Positions 1-9,007 of a stretch of DNA of 64,000 nucleotides are shown piece after piece. A program made the translations under genes and the position numbers. The stretch covers positions 1 through 64,000 of the forward strand of contig JANQMN010000107.1 of NCBI GenBank assembly GCA_028280065.1, given 5' to 3'. Below the pieces are notes generated by a model. It was not told the origin of the DNA and did not search any database. It saw nothing but the letters and a program-made list of their open reading frames with translations. This stretch comes from Hahella sp. Lineage in GTDB: Bacteria > Pseudomonadota > Gammaproteobacteria > Pseudomonadales > Oleiphilaceae. How positions within the stretch are numbered: the first letter of the stretch is position 1; each line of letters starts with the position of its first letter.

Positions 1-2
1 TT

Positions 3-134
3 CAAATACACCAGGAGCTGAAACGCAAAGGGGTTACCCTGCAACTCCTGTGGGGGGAATATGCCGCCATTCACGAAGATCGAGCCTATCGTTACAGCCC
101 AGCGAAAAAGGGGTCAGAGCCCTTTAAAAAATAA
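3..134 (+). pseudogene. IS21-family transposase (IstA) remnant, truncated
   Basis: The open frame entering from the left edge reads [19 protein letters not shown], which matches the N-terminal part of IS21-type IstA transposases (usual form HRELKRKHVTLQLLWEEY). The match ends near base 101, where the frame runs into the left inverted repeat of the next element, and a stop follows at 132-134. It is therefore a broken IS21 copy interrupted by the RAYT-type element. The rest of istA and any istB lie outside the window or are lost. Confidence 0.6.
107..126. repeat. Left inverted repeat of RAYT-type element
   Basis: AAAGGGGTCAGAGCCCTTTA here is repeated perfectly in reverse complement at 887-906, on the other side of the transposase gene. 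Each arm can also fold on itself (AAAGGG, loop GTCAGAG, CCCTTT), as expected for the hairpin ends recognised by Y1 HUH transposases. Confidence 0.85.
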
Positions 135-179
135 CCCAGTCATATTATTCTTTACTTTTTTAAAAATAGAGCAGGGACG

Positions 180-899
180 ATGCCACGTAAACCACGATTT
201 TTCCTTCCGGATGTTCCAGTCCATTTGGTTCAAAGAGGTCGAAGTAGGGAACCGGTTTTCTTTGAAAACAACGACTACCATGCATACTTAAACTGGCTGA
301 AAACTGCTGGTGAACGCTATGATTGTGCGATCCATGCCTATGTCCTTATGACCAATCATATTCATATTCTGGCGACGCCAAAAGATCAGCAGGGTATCAG
401 CCGGATGATGCAGTACGTAGGCAGGCACTATGTGCCTTATCTCAACGACACTTACGGAACCAGTGGCAGTATTTGGGAAGGGCGCTACAAAGCTTCCCTG
501 ATTAGTGACGAGCAATATCTGTTTGCCTGTATGCGATATATTGAGCTGAATCCAGTGCGGGCGGAGATGGTTGGCAGGCCAGGAGACTATCCATGGAGTA
601 GTTACCGACGTAATGCCGAAGGCGAACATGATCCTTTAATTACGGAGCATAGTCTGTTTAAAGCTTTGGGTAAGACTAAAAGAAAACGCCAGGAGGCATA
701 TAAAGCATTATTCGACGTAGACCTCGAAGAAAGCCAAAGGACAGCCATTCGTGCAGCCTGGCAAACAGGGACACCTTTAGGTAATAACCATTTTAAGGAA
801 TTGATTGAAAAGAAGTTGAAAACGAAAGTGGGACAAGCTCGGCGGGGCCGTCCGGAAAAAAGACGGAAGACCGAGGTGAGAGTTACTAAAGGGCTCTGA
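180..899 (+). CDS. REP-associated tyrosine transposase (RAYT, Y1_Tnp family)
   Basis: A 239-residue single-strand transposase of the IS200-like Y1 HUH superfamily. The HUH motif is in MTNHIHIL (H60, H62), the probable nucleophilic tyrosine is in the YVGRHYVPYLN stretch (about residues 79-89), and the family signature WEGRYKASL followed by RYIELNPVRAEMV is present. The C-terminus is basic. The family binds hairpin DNA and moves or amplifies short palindromic elements. The ATG at 180 is preceded by GCAGGGACG. The stop codon at 897-899 lies inside the right 20-bp inverted repeat, so gene and element end are fused. Confidence 0.9.
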   Translation: MPRKPRFFLPDVPVHLVQRGRSREPVFFENNDYHAYLNWLKTAGERYDCAIHAYVLMTNHIHILATPKDQQGISRMMQYVGRHYVPYLNDTYGTSGSIWEGRYKASLISDEQYLFACMRYIELNPVRAEMVGRPGDYPWSSYRRNAEGEHDPLITEHSLFKALGKTKRKRQEAYKALFDVDLEESQRTAIRAAWQTGTPLGNNHFKELIEKKLKTKVGQARRGRPEKRRKTEVRVTKGL

Positions 900-906
900 C
901 CCCTTT
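887..906. repeat. Right inverted repeat of RAYT-type element
   Basis: Perfect reverse complement of 107-126. It overlaps the transposase stop codon. A further partial copy (TGACCCCTTTAAA) appears at 932-944, so the right end carries a short degenerate tandem of the terminal motif. Confidence 0.85.
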
Positions 907-944
907 AAATGCTCTCTTTAAATGCTTTAAATGACCCCTTTAAA

Positions 945-1305
945 ATCTATATGTGTTGAGATTAAACCCCCAAAGCGTGACGGAAATTCATAAGGTCGAT
1001 TATCAAATAGGCATTATTAGACATAACCCATAACGCCTGGCCTTACTATACTCAAGACCTAGACTTGATACTAAGAGTCTACAAACGACCTAAAGCAGAA
1101 GTATTTTAGGGTGAAGAATGACCAAGTCGGAACCAGCGACAAGAGACCTTTCAAGCCACACAGTCACTTTGATAGAAGTTCTCTGCTGGAAATAACTTAC
1201 ACCATTTTCAGAGATTGCCTACGGCTTCGGGTGGAACTGAGAGGATGTTATGTCTAACTTTTAATCCAATAGTTTCCTGCCGCCTCACCAGGAGAAAGTG
1301 TTGCC
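945..1305. other. 361-bp intergenic stretch, nothing recognised
   Basis: No ORF with a recognisable product, tRNA or clear promoter could be supported. A ribosome binding site (AGGAG) for the next gene lies at its right end, just before the ATG at 1306. Confidence 0.5.
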
Positions 1306-2364
1306 ATGGACCTTATAGATAAAATTAAGGATCTAGCCTCTAGAATTCCTAAACAATTGGAGCACATCCAAACAGAAGAAGCGACAAAGAACGCTTTCAT
1401 AATGCCGTTCATCAGTGCATTGGGATATGACGTATTCAACCCCTTGGAAGTAATCCCCGAGTACTGTGCCGATGTGGGTGCGAAAAAAGGGGAAAAGGTA
1501 GATTACGTTGTCAAGAAAGAAGACAAAATCATCATACTTATTGAGTGCAAGTGGTCAGGTGCCGACTTGCATAAAGAGCACGCTTCTCAACTATACAGGT
1601 ATTTTTCGGTAACCGAGGCCAGGTTTGCAATTCTAACGAATGGCCTCATCTACGAATTTTATTCGGATATCGATGAACCAAACAAAATGGATTCGAAACC
1701 ATTTTTTGAATTTAATATTTTGGATTTCGAAGATCACCATGTGAAGGAACTAAAAAAGTTTAGCAAGTCTGCTTTTTCACTCGATGACATTTTAAATACT
1801 GCCAGCACACTCAAATATACCGGTGCCATCAAGAAAATACTGGAAGAAGAGCTTAAGAATCCCACTGAACCATTCGTGAGGTTTTTTGCCTCCCAGATTT
1901 ACGATGGCCGACTTACTCAATCAGTAATTGAGCAATTTAGACAGGTAGTCAAAGAGGCACGAAACCAGTTTATAAATGAGCAAATAGCAGACAGGTTAAA
2001 GTCCGCGCTCTCTGCCAACGACCGGGAGGAAGCAAAAGAAGAAATCGTTGAAAACGTAAAAGAAGTGGTTAAGGATGGCATTGAAACCACACAAGAGGAA
2101 ATCGACGGGTATAACATCGTTAAAGCGATTCTTCGCGAAGAGGTTGACGTAAAGCGTATGGCCATGCGGGACACTAAAAGTTATTGCGGAATACTGCTTG
2201 ATGACAACAATCGGAAACCTATATGTCGGCTTCACTTTAATCACTCACAGAAATACATAGGTGTTTTTACAAACAAAAAGGAAGAGCGAATTGCAATCGG
2301 TGAAATTGATGAAATTTTCAACCTTGCAGAAAAAATAAAGAGCACTCTTTCCGAATATGAATAG
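1306..2364 (+). CDS. Stand-alone PD-(D/E)XK nuclease, HsdR-N-like
   Basis: 352 residues. The first ~130 resemble the N-terminal nuclease domain of type I restriction HsdR subunits and the related stand-alone 'restriction endonuclease or methylase' proteins: LEVIPEY, then VDYVV (D66), then LIECKW (E80, K82), giving the E-D-ExK core. There is no helicase or methylase domain. Residues ~230-260 are charged and probably coiled coil, and the C-terminal ~90 residues form a separate domain of unknown role. A good AGGAG site precedes the ATG. Target and partner are unknown. Its position between mobile-element debris and other defence-like genes suggests a defence or phage-linked role, which is inference. 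Confidence 0.7.
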   Translation: MDLIDKIKDLASRIPKQLEHIQTEEATKNAFIMPFISALGYDVFNPLEVIPEYCADVGAKKGEKVDYVVKKEDKIIILIECKWSGADLHKEHASQLYRYFSVTEARFAILTNGLIYEFYSDIDEPNKMDSKPFFEFNILDFEDHHVKELKKFSKSAFSLDDILNTASTLKYTGAIKKILEEELKNPTEPFVRFFASQIYDGRLTQSVIEQFRQVVKEARNQFINEQIADRLKSALSANDREEAKEEIVENVKEVVKDGIETTQEEIDGYNIVKAILREEVDVKRMAMRDTKSYCGILLDDNNRKPICRLHFNHSQKYIGVFTNKKEERIAIGEIDEIFNLAEKIKSTLSEYE

Positions 2365-2521
2365 TGTAGAAACTCAAACCTAAACTTCACAGCAAAATTT
2401 TAGGCCAATTAAGGCCAAGGTACTTTTCCGGCAGTTGAAGGTCATTTAATCGAGCTGCCATTGTTAGGTGGTTGATATGACAACTTAGCACTAAAGAATA
2501 TTGTAGTCATGCTCCGTCTTT

Positions 2522-4531
2522 TTAAGTTTTCTGTATATTTCTGCGGCGGGTAGAGCGGAAAAGAAGCCATAGTCCTATGAAGGATAACAGACCGGTTGCC
2601 GGCTCTGGTGCAGTGCTCACGCCGACCGAAGTGATCGTCAGGAACAAGCTTTCGCCTGGCCCGATACCGGTTCCGTTCAAGGCGATCTCCTGACTAAATC
2701 CGAGACCGGCGATATTGGAGGTGATTTCGTCGAAAAACACTTCTCCAGAGTCGAAGAATCCGCCATCGAAAAGCCGGATCACCTCAAAACGATCACCCGG
2801 GGTGAGGGTGCCGGCGAAGAGCGGACTCGTGATAACGTTGAGTATGCCCAGGTCAAGTACACTGCCTCCGCCCAACAATAATAAGTCGTGATCTATTCCC
2901 GGTGTAGTACCGAAAAGCTCATAATCGAAAATGGCCCCAATCATGTGGTCTAGATCACCATCAATAGTCAGGATGCCGGGTGAGTTACCAGGCGACAGGA
3001 CAGCGTTGGACTGCACCATGGTAACATCAGCCGTGATCGTACCGGTACCCGATAGAGTACCACCCTGTATGTCAACGTCAGAAAATCCAGATGCTGTAAG
3101 GTCGCCATTGACTATAGTCTCTCCCCCGGTTTGAATATAGTTTCCGCCCAAACTCGACAACTGACTGGTGGAGCCGATCTCGACTAATCCCTCATTTCTT
3201 CCCCAAGGACCGAACAAGTCGATTCCACCTGTGCCGCTGGCGCGCAATGTACCTTTGTTGACAAACTCATTACTGTTGCCGGGATCGATCTGCAGTTTGG
3301 TCGCTGCATCGCCATCAATAAGACCCTGGTTAATGGCGCCACCCTTGTTGTTTAGCAGATCACCGGTGCCCCTGACGGTTTGTGATGCTCCAATAGTAAA
3401 GGTGTCTGCCGTGAATTCAGTTTCTATTACGGATGCGTTCGCCTTATTGAGCGTTATTTCTCCTGTTCCGTTGATAACTGCACCGTCACTGATGCGTAGA
3501 GTCGATTTTCTCGGTAACGTCGAGGTATGACTAATGTTGATGGAGCCATCGTTAGTGATGTTATCAGTGAGCTGCAACAGTGATCCGGTGACCGTAGTCA
3601 GTTCGCCCGATTCGAAATGGACATTTCCTTCAAGAGTTGCATTAGACGTGGTGAAGGTACCATTACCAGTACCGCGTAACACGCCGCCTTGTACCGTCGC
3701 CGCATTTAATAATACATCTGACCCATGTGCTTCGATAGCAGTGTTATTGTCTACGGTTCCCAGGATTTGAAGACCGCCTGTACCCGTGCTACGCAAAAGC
3801 CCATCATTAACGAGTACTTCGTCATTCGCCACGCGAACTTTTAGACGTTCATCGCTATTGGCAAGGATGGTGCCGTTGAGCTGGATGCCGCCGGCATTGC
3901 TGCCTGTGCTATCGGGATTGATGACACCTTTGCCGACTACTGTTTGGCCAGAACCAATTGTCAACGTCTTATCGTTGGCAATGCGAATCTGTGCCTGAGC
4001 GGAATTAAGCCGTAAGGTTCCGGAACCCGACAGGTTCGTATTTTCGTTGAAGCGTATATAACCAACACCAAGGGACCCCGAGCTGGATGCCGAATCCAGC
4101 AGGATTTCTCCGTCATTCGCAACGTTACCCCAAACTTGTAGGTTTCGCCCAAAACCTACAGTTGACGCCTTTATCGTGAGATTATCGCCTTGGGAAACGG
4201 ATAGGTTATTTACCTGACCGGTTTGACGGTTGTAGAGCACATTCGAGTTTGAACCTGTCTCACCATCAATGATGACATCCACGTCTGTTGCGCTCGGATT
4301 CCCGGAGACCGGTGCCGGGCCGGGGGAGAAAGTCCAGTTGCTCGCGTTATTGACAGAACTCCACGCGTCATCATTACCCGCTGTCCAAGTTGCAGTCATA
4401 GGGCCGGCATGTGCTGCCGTAGCCGCAAGAAAACATAATGTTGAGATGCTATAGGTCCATTTAGCGTTTATCAGTGAAGCTGCTATTTCACTTGCACGGC
4501 CTATGACGTCCCGCAGTCTGTTTCGGTTCAC
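2522..4531 (-). CDS. PEP-CTERM exported protein with repetitive beta-helix-like passenger
   Basis: The C-terminus PEPATGLLSFIGLWLLFRS followed by an Arg cluster is a PEP-CTERM sorting signal, recognised by exosortase for export and attachment. A signal peptide (FLAATAAHA) precedes ~600 residues rich in G, N, T and S with recurring GTGTxTxxNAT-type strands, as in filamentous or autotransporter-like adhesins. The frame is open to a GTG at 4657, but that adds a poor, hydrophobic leader. I prefer the GTG at 4531, which puts the signal peptide nearer the N-terminus. Just upstream is a C7/G5 hairpin. No exosortase gene is in the window. Confidence 0.75.
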   Translation of the reverse strand: MNRNRLRDVIGRASEIAASLINAKWTYSISTLCFLAATAAHAGPMTATWTAGNDDAWSSVNNASNWTFSPGPAPVSGNPSATDVDVIIDGETGSNSNVLYNRQTGQVNNLSVSQGDNLTIKASTVGFGRNLQVWGNVANDGEILLDSASSSGSLGVGYIRFNENTNLSGSGTLRLNSAQAQIRIANDKTLTIGSGQTVVGKGVINPDSTGSNAGGIQLNGTILANSDERLKVRVANDEVLVNDGLLRSTGTGGLQILGTVDNNTAIEAHGSDVLLNAATVQGGVLRGTGNGTFTTSNATLEGNVHFESGELTTVTGSLLQLTDNITNDGSINISHTSTLPRKSTLRISDGAVINGTGEITLNKANASVIETEFTADTFTIGASQTVRGTGDLLNNKGGAINQGLIDGDAATKLQIDPGNSNEFVNKGTLRASGTGGIDLFGPWGRNEGLVEIGSTSQLSSLGGNYIQTGGETIVNGDLTASGFSDVDIQGGTLSGTGTITADVTMVQSNAVLSPGNSPGILTIDGDLDHMIGAIFDYELFGTTPGIDHDLLLLGGGSVLDLGILNVITSPLFAGTLTPGDRFEVIRLFDGGFFDSGEVFFDEITSNIAGLGFSQEIALNGTGIGPGESLFLTITSVGVSTAPEPATGLLSFIGLWLLFRSTRRRNIQKT

Positions 4532-4538
4532 GATTGCC

Positions 4539-4564
4539 CCCCCAGTAATTGTTATTATTGGGGG
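4539..4564. promoter_or_regulatory. Stem-loop just upstream of PEP-CTERM gene start
   Basis: CCCCC and GGGGG runs face each other across an AT-rich stem (about 11 pairs with one mismatch, 4-nt loop). It lies directly 5' of the proposed GTG start on the minus strand and includes the G-run that could act as ribosome binding site, so it may limit translation. The regulatory role is inference. Confidence 0.4.
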
Positions 4565-4824
4565 ACCCTGAAAGCAAATTTCACACCAAAGTAAGACTTC
4601 AAAATAATACAATGGCTTAGCATAAACCGAATTTATAACCGTAAAAAATATTGACACTTTTTTTGAGTGAGAATGCTATTTGCCTAACGCATCAGCCACG
4701 CGGTTTGCCGTATGAACTTTGGCAGGTTTAGCCGTTTATTAGTATGTGGCGACCGGCGATTAACGACCAACCTGGTTTCAAAACTGGATAAGGGGTCGCA
4801 GGATAGGTGAGTAGTGGCTTCTTG

Positions 4825-5865
4825 TTACGCTTGCCGCCCTAACAGATGAACACCCCATGCGGTCGACGCTACCACGAGCGCCCCCACAGCCTGATGCAGT
4901 ACTGCTAAGACAATATTGATATCGGTTAGCACCGTTGCTATGCCTAAAGCAATCTGAACGCCGATCGAAACGTATATTGCCAGCGACGCATGCCTTGATT
5001 GCCTACTTACACTTTTCGCTAAGTAAATGAGTAACCCCGCCGTAATCCATGCCCACCAGCGGTGGATGTAGTAGATGAGATTGGGATCATTGTTCACGGT
5101 GGTCCAGAATCCCAAAGACCAATTTATGCCAACAGGCAACAAGCTATCGTGCATGAGTGGCCAGGTGTTCGACATATACCCCGCATTCAGTCCTGCCGTA
5201 TATGCCCCGAACAGGAGCTGAATAAGCAAAACCACAAAAACCACTAAACCCAAAATAGGTATTCGGGCCGGCTTGTCTTTTCCATGCGCAAGCTGACGAA
5301 GATCGAGAGCGGTCCATACCAAAGCACCTAGAATAATGAGCGCGGTCAGCAGGTGCGTTGCCAGCCGAAAGTGACTGACGTCTGTTCTCTCACTCAAACC
5401 GGAGCTGACCATCCACCAACCAATTGCGCCCTGCATTCCGCCCAATACAAGCAGTCCTATAAGACGTGGACCATAGCCCTTGGGTATTGCCTGCTTAAAA
5501 GCAAACCAGACGAAAGGGAGCAAAAAAGCCAGACCGATTAGGCGACCCAACTGGCGATGAAACCATTCCCAAAAATAGATGAACTTGAACTCTTCCAGTC
5601 CCATTCCCGCTGGGCCGTTAATCTCCGTGTATTCAGGTATTTGCTGGTACTTTTCAAACTCAGATACCCAAGCGACTTCGCTGAGCGGTGGAATCGCACC
5701 AGTGATGGGCTTCCATTCCGTGATTGAAAGTCCTGACTCGGTAAGTCGAGTAATGCCACCGACAATGACAATAATGAAAACTAAAAAGGCTACGGAATAT
5801 AGCCAGTTGGAAATTGCGATGGGTCTGGCACCGTTGAGGGACTGGGCGTAAGCGCTGTATTGCAT
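4825..5865 (-). CDS. ctaA: Heme A synthase (COX15/CtaA family)
   Basis: 346 residues with about eight membrane segments. The family signatures are clear: GGITRLTESGLSITEWKPI near the N-terminus, WEWFHRQLGRLIG with heme-ligand histidine, and later histidines in HFRLATHLLTA, IHRWWAW and LHQAVGAL. It converts heme O to heme A in the inner membrane for cytochrome aa3-type oxidase. Length and N-terminus fit the alpha/gammaproteobacterial COX15 type. No ctaB or oxidase subunit genes lie next to it, so it stands alone here between a PEP-CTERM gene and a decayed region. Confidence 0.93.
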   Translation of the reverse strand: MQYSAYAQSLNGARPIAISNWLYSVAFLVFIIVIVGGITRLTESGLSITEWKPITGAIPPLSEVAWVSEFEKYQQIPEYTEINGPAGMGLEEFKFIYFWEWFHRQLGRLIGLAFLLPFVWFAFKQAIPKGYGPRLIGLLVLGGMQGAIGWWMVSSGLSERTDVSHFRLATHLLTALIILGALVWTALDLRQLAHGKDKPARIPILGLVVFVVLLIQLLFGAYTAGLNAGYMSNTWPLMHDSLLPVGINWSLGFWTTVNNDPNLIYYIHRWWAWITAGLLIYLAKSVSRQSRHASLAIYVSIGVQIALGIATVLTDINIVLAVLHQAVGALVVASTAWGVHLLGRQA

Positions 5866-5955
5866 GATAGTTGAGTAAGGATTCCGTAGATTTTAAAACT
5901 GCACTTTGCGGACAAGTAACGAACAGGAAAGTTTAAACTCGCAGCGAAAATATAG

Positions 5956-6132
5956 TGTAACAGGAAACGAATTGCTACCTTTTATAGGCTGCCTAGGCTT
6001 GGCAAATATCTGACCGTCACCAGCATTCTCGAAACAGGACAATTGAGCCTGGAAGTTAAAGCGGGCTCACTCAGGCTTGATCAAGTGAAGCGACAGATTG
6101 TTTACGAAACTAGTAAGATGGGCTGGATTTAA
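5956..6132 (+). pseudogene. Possible C-terminal remnant of an AarF/UbiB-like kinase
   Basis: An open frame of 58 codons without a start codon reads YRLPRLGKYLTVTSILETGQ and continues LSLEVKAGSLRLDQVKRQIV to a stop at 6130-6132. The pattern (short helix, then ETGQLSLEV followed by a basic helix) resembles the tail of ABC1/AarF/UbiB-type proteins. The similarity is weak and from memory, so identity is uncertain, but the stretch looks like protein-coding debris. Confidence 0.3.
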
Positions 6133-6148
6133 CGGCGCAGACAGACTG

Positions 6149-6982
6149 CTAGAGCATAGGGTTAAAGTACCTCAACATACCTGCAAATGGAGCGTTGTCA
6201 GCGAGCATACCGGAAACTGATTCGTCTAATTTCAATCTTAATGCATCTGATATATTGGGTTCACGTTGTGCCATTTTGAACGTCTTAAACAAGTTATAGT
6301 GAAGGAAACGTAGTTCTTGTAATTCAATCCGGTTTAAGCCGAGATTGTGTTCTGCAGCCTGAACAAATTTCGCTGAATCCGGACCATCAGGTCTTGCGAT
6401 TAATCTGACTCTCCCCGTTTCTTCGAAAGCTTTCCACGCATACCAAATAGTTGGGTTGTCTACGTAAGGATTGACAATATATGGTCTTTCCATCCTGTGA
6501 AGTTGTTCAAAATTACTTATTTCACCCGGATCGAGTGAGTCTGGTGTAAGCTTGCTTTTTTTAGATGAAATGTATTCATCAGTTGTATTTCTTCTGATTT
6601 TCACCGGTGCCAACATTTTTTTGTTTTTCGTTGGGAACTTTGCCTTTTTGTATTTTTGATTGCATAGCTGGCAAGACACTAAATAATTTTCGTAACTATA
6701 AGCCAACCACCAGTATTTACTTTTTGGTCTGTAGTGTTCTACATCACCATATGCAACCTGTGCAGTTGGGGCCTCACAATAGGCACATTTATTATGGGTT
6801 TCTGCTAAAAGTTGCTTTTTAGCCTTTCCCCAATGAGTAGAATTAAACTCATGTTTTTCATCATCCCCTCGCTTTATGCTTCGCTGCCTTAACATTAACT
6901 CAACATTAAATTCTTCTCGTTTTTCTTTGTCAAAATTAGTATGAACCGGAGGAACACGCCTTGTTCTTATTAACGGGATCAT
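6149..6982 (-). CDS. ptuB: HNH endonuclease, PtuB-like (Septu-type defence)
   Basis: 277 residues with a zinc-stabilised HNH fold: CAYC (C66, C69), DVEHYRPKSK (H83), YENYLVSCQLCNQKYK (N99, C104, C107). This VEHYRPK plus paired CxxC arrangement is typical of the HNH proteins that accompany an SMC-like ATPase in Septu systems. Its ATG overlaps the ATPase stop by one base (TAATG), so translation is probably coupled. In the family the ATPase and nuclease form a complex that restricts phage; the trigger is not visible here. It could also belong to a related ATPase-HNH family. Confidence 0.8.
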   Translation of the reverse strand: MIPLIRTRRVPPVHTNFDKEKREEFNVELMLRQRSIKRGDDEKHEFNSTHWGKAKKQLLAETHNKCAYCEAPTAQVAYGDVEHYRPKSKYWWLAYSYENYLVSCQLCNQKYKKAKFPTKNKKMLAPVKIRRNTTDEYISSKKSKLTPDSLDPGEISNFEQLHRMERPYIVNPYVDNPTIWYAWKAFEETGRVRLIARPDGPDSAKFVQAAEHNLGLNRIELQELRFLHYNLFKTFKMAQREPNISDALRLKLDESVSGMLADNAPFAGMLRYFNPML

Positions 6983-8253
6983 TAACTTTGCTCCTTCAGC
7001 TCTTTTTGAACGTCCTCCAATAGTCTTAGCTGTTCAGTTGGAAGTAGTGCATTGGTCCGTATCGAATGGGGTAAATTAAGCAGTTCTTCTTTCAGTGATT
7101 CAAACTCACATTTTTGCTGCTCTGTCAACTTTTTAAAGCCGCTGAGTTTTTCAAACCGTGACTTTTTGGATTCCATCTCTTTAGATTCATCCGACGTAAC
7201 ACCAAAAGCATCGGACATTATCAGTTGATGCAACAGCAGATGTTTAGGTGGACCCTCAAACGTCTCCAGGCTAATGCTTTTACCCTTTCGTCGAAAATAG
7301 TAGAGCTCGTTCACATCTGCTTGTTGTGCAGTAAAGGGTGAATGAGTAGTGGCAACTATTTGTAGATTGCGAAGCTTGTTTTTCAAAAATGTCAGCAAAT
7401 CCCGTTGCCAAGAGGGGTGAAGATGTAAATCCACCTCGTCAATTAAAAGTAATCCACGTGTTTTTAATGGAGATTCATAGTCCTTAAATGTTTCTGTAAT
7501 CCGATAAAGCAGATCGCCAACCCATGCTACTACATTCTGATAACCATCACTGAGTTGATGCATTGGGATTACGCCTGCTGATGTTTTAAACATCAAGCGC
7601 TTGTTTTCCTTATCAATGCTTTCGAATGAGACTTCGGGGAGAAAGTCAGACATAACCTCCCTGACCACAACCAAACCTTCCTCATTTTTACGGTAGTCAA
7701 GATCCATTGCCCAGTTTTCAATAGGTGTAAGTGTGCCGTCTGGATTAAATAACGTGTTTACATTTTGGCTGCGAATATGGTCTGATTCGGAAACTTTAAA
7801 GCGCCCTTTCGAACCAGGGTTAAGGCGTCTGGATACGCCATAGCCAAGTACAAAATAATTTCGGTTTGTGTATTCGAGAGCCTGATCAAGCTCTGCCATT
7901 GATTCTCTGGCTCGATCTAACACATTTGAAAGAGAATCTTTTTGCTCTATTCTCAGGGATACCTCGCGTTCTAATCCTTGTTCTGTCACTAACAAGGCAT
8001 CTAGCTGACAGAAGTCTTTACCAACCTGAATCCAGGAGTTTGGTTCTCCCAACAGGTCCGCAAGAGCATCTCTACCAGCAGTGACCAGTGCAATAGCCTT
8101 GAGAAGATTGCTTTTTCCGACGCCGTTATCGCCTAGTAAAATCGTAGTTTTGCGGATTTTTGGAAGAGAATCAGAAGTATCGGCATCATAGAAGTCCAAA
8201 TTAAGGTCAGAGAAACAGCGAAAGTTTCTGAGATGTAAAGATTTTAAAAACAC
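6982..8253 (-). CDS. ptuA: SMC/RecF-like ATPase, PtuA-like (Septu-type defence)
   Basis: 423 residues of the AAA_21/OLD-like ABC ATPase type. It begins LKSLHLRNFRCF, has Walker A GDNGVGKS (residues 41-48), the signature-like stretch MHQLSDGYQN, Walker B GLLLIDEVDLHLHP and the H-loop ATTHSPF. The C-terminal ~90 residues are a charged helical tail. First gene of a two-gene operon with the HNH nuclease. Septu PtuA proteins share this layout and size range. The upstream 350 bp should hold the promoter, though no clear box was identified. Confidence 0.82.
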   Translation of the reverse strand: MFLKSLHLRNFRCFSDLNLDFYDADTSDSLPKIRKTTILLGDNGVGKSNLLKAIALVTAGRDALADLLGEPNSWIQVGKDFCQLDALLVTEQGLEREVSLRIEQKDSLSNVLDRARESMAELDQALEYTNRNYFVLGYGVSRRLNPGSKGRFKVSESDHIRSQNVNTLFNPDGTLTPIENWAMDLDYRKNEEGLVVVREVMSDFLPEVSFESIDKENKRLMFKTSAGVIPMHQLSDGYQNVVAWVGDLLYRITETFKDYESPLKTRGLLLIDEVDLHLHPSWQRDLLTFLKNKLRNLQIVATTHSPFTAQQADVNELYYFRRKGKSISLETFEGPPKHLLLHQLIMSDAFGVTSDESKEMESKKSRFEKLSGFKKLTEQQKCEFESLKEELLNLPHSIRTNALLPTEQLRLLEDVQKELKEQS

Positions 8254-8603
8254 CAGTCTACTCCTTGGTGGTCACGAACAGACCAAAGTGATTTTTGCAA
8301 TAGTACGACTCTGCCGAGTCTTTCCATGTCTGTCAGTTGTTCTGTAATCAGATTTAAGAATTGTTCGATATGGCTACGATTACTATAGCTTATCTAAATT
8401 TTGGAAACACAGACAATGAACACTGTTAGTAGGCTCTTAAAGCATAATCACAAATCTGCCCAGATAATTATAATGAATAGTGTAAAGAGGGGACGAGCAA
8501 CTATTTTGTGACCAATTGCCCAGCTTACCTCGTCGCTTCTTTGTAAGTAGCAATATCACCGGACTCCGTATCTAACGAGCCGCCTTCAGGGAATGACGGC
8601 ATT
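8254..8603. other. 350-bp intergenic stretch between Septu-like operon and gene fragment
   Basis: No intact gene was seen. The leftward Septu-like operon should be transcribed from here. The right end (from about 8543) is already in the open frame of the next fragment, which has no ATG there. Confidence 0.4.
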
Positions 8604-8903
8604 TTGCGCGCCCTCTATGCGACGACATATGGCGACTGGAGTCCGGAACACCGGGGAAATGGTGAATACTGGGGCCGCTATCCGGATGATAACGGGAGGA
8701 TTTTCGGCGTACTGTCAGGACAAACCTTCAACGGTTTTTGGGCAGAAGGCACTTCTTCTCAACGTTGCAACACTCAAAAAGATGGGTCGCATTATTGGGG
8801 TAGAATGGTAATGGAGTTTAATTCCGATTATTCGGAGTTTAAAGGTAAATATTCCTATTGCAACAACGCTCCGAGCAAGGGCTGGAACGGCTCTGTCAAG
8901 TAA
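8604..8903 (+). CDS. Fragment of secreted beta-barrel/lipocalin-like protein
   Basis: 99 residues from a TTG. The frame is open a further ~20 codons upstream (reading PPSGNDGI) with no better start. Alternating strands such as GNGEYWGRYPDDNGRIFGVL and FNGFWAEG, with a cysteine pair, resemble the small 'YxTxWGxMxLxQ..GxVxGxY..DNGRIxG.L' beta-sheet domains found at the C-terminus of secreted bacterial proteins. There is no signal peptide, so this is probably the C-terminal part of a longer, truncated gene. Function unknown. Confidence 0.45.
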   Translation: MRALYATTYGDWSPEHRGNGEYWGRYPDDNGRIFGVLSGQTFNGFWAEGTSSQRCNTQKDGSHYWGRMVMEFNSDYSEFKGKYSYCNNAPSKGWNGSVK

Positions 8904-9007
8904 ACTTAGCTCTTGATTGGCAAGTAGTTGTGAGCCTTTCGGGCTTAAGGCGGGTTAGAGTCTTTAGTCCTTGAATCACCCTGCCTTCCTTTCGAAAAGA
9001 AAATTAC

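Noticed and set aside
2931-4454. Several long open frames on the plus strand opposite the PEP-CTERM exoprotein
   Set aside because: They are antisense shadows of a low-complexity, GC-skewed coding region and have no ribosome sites or recognisable domains.
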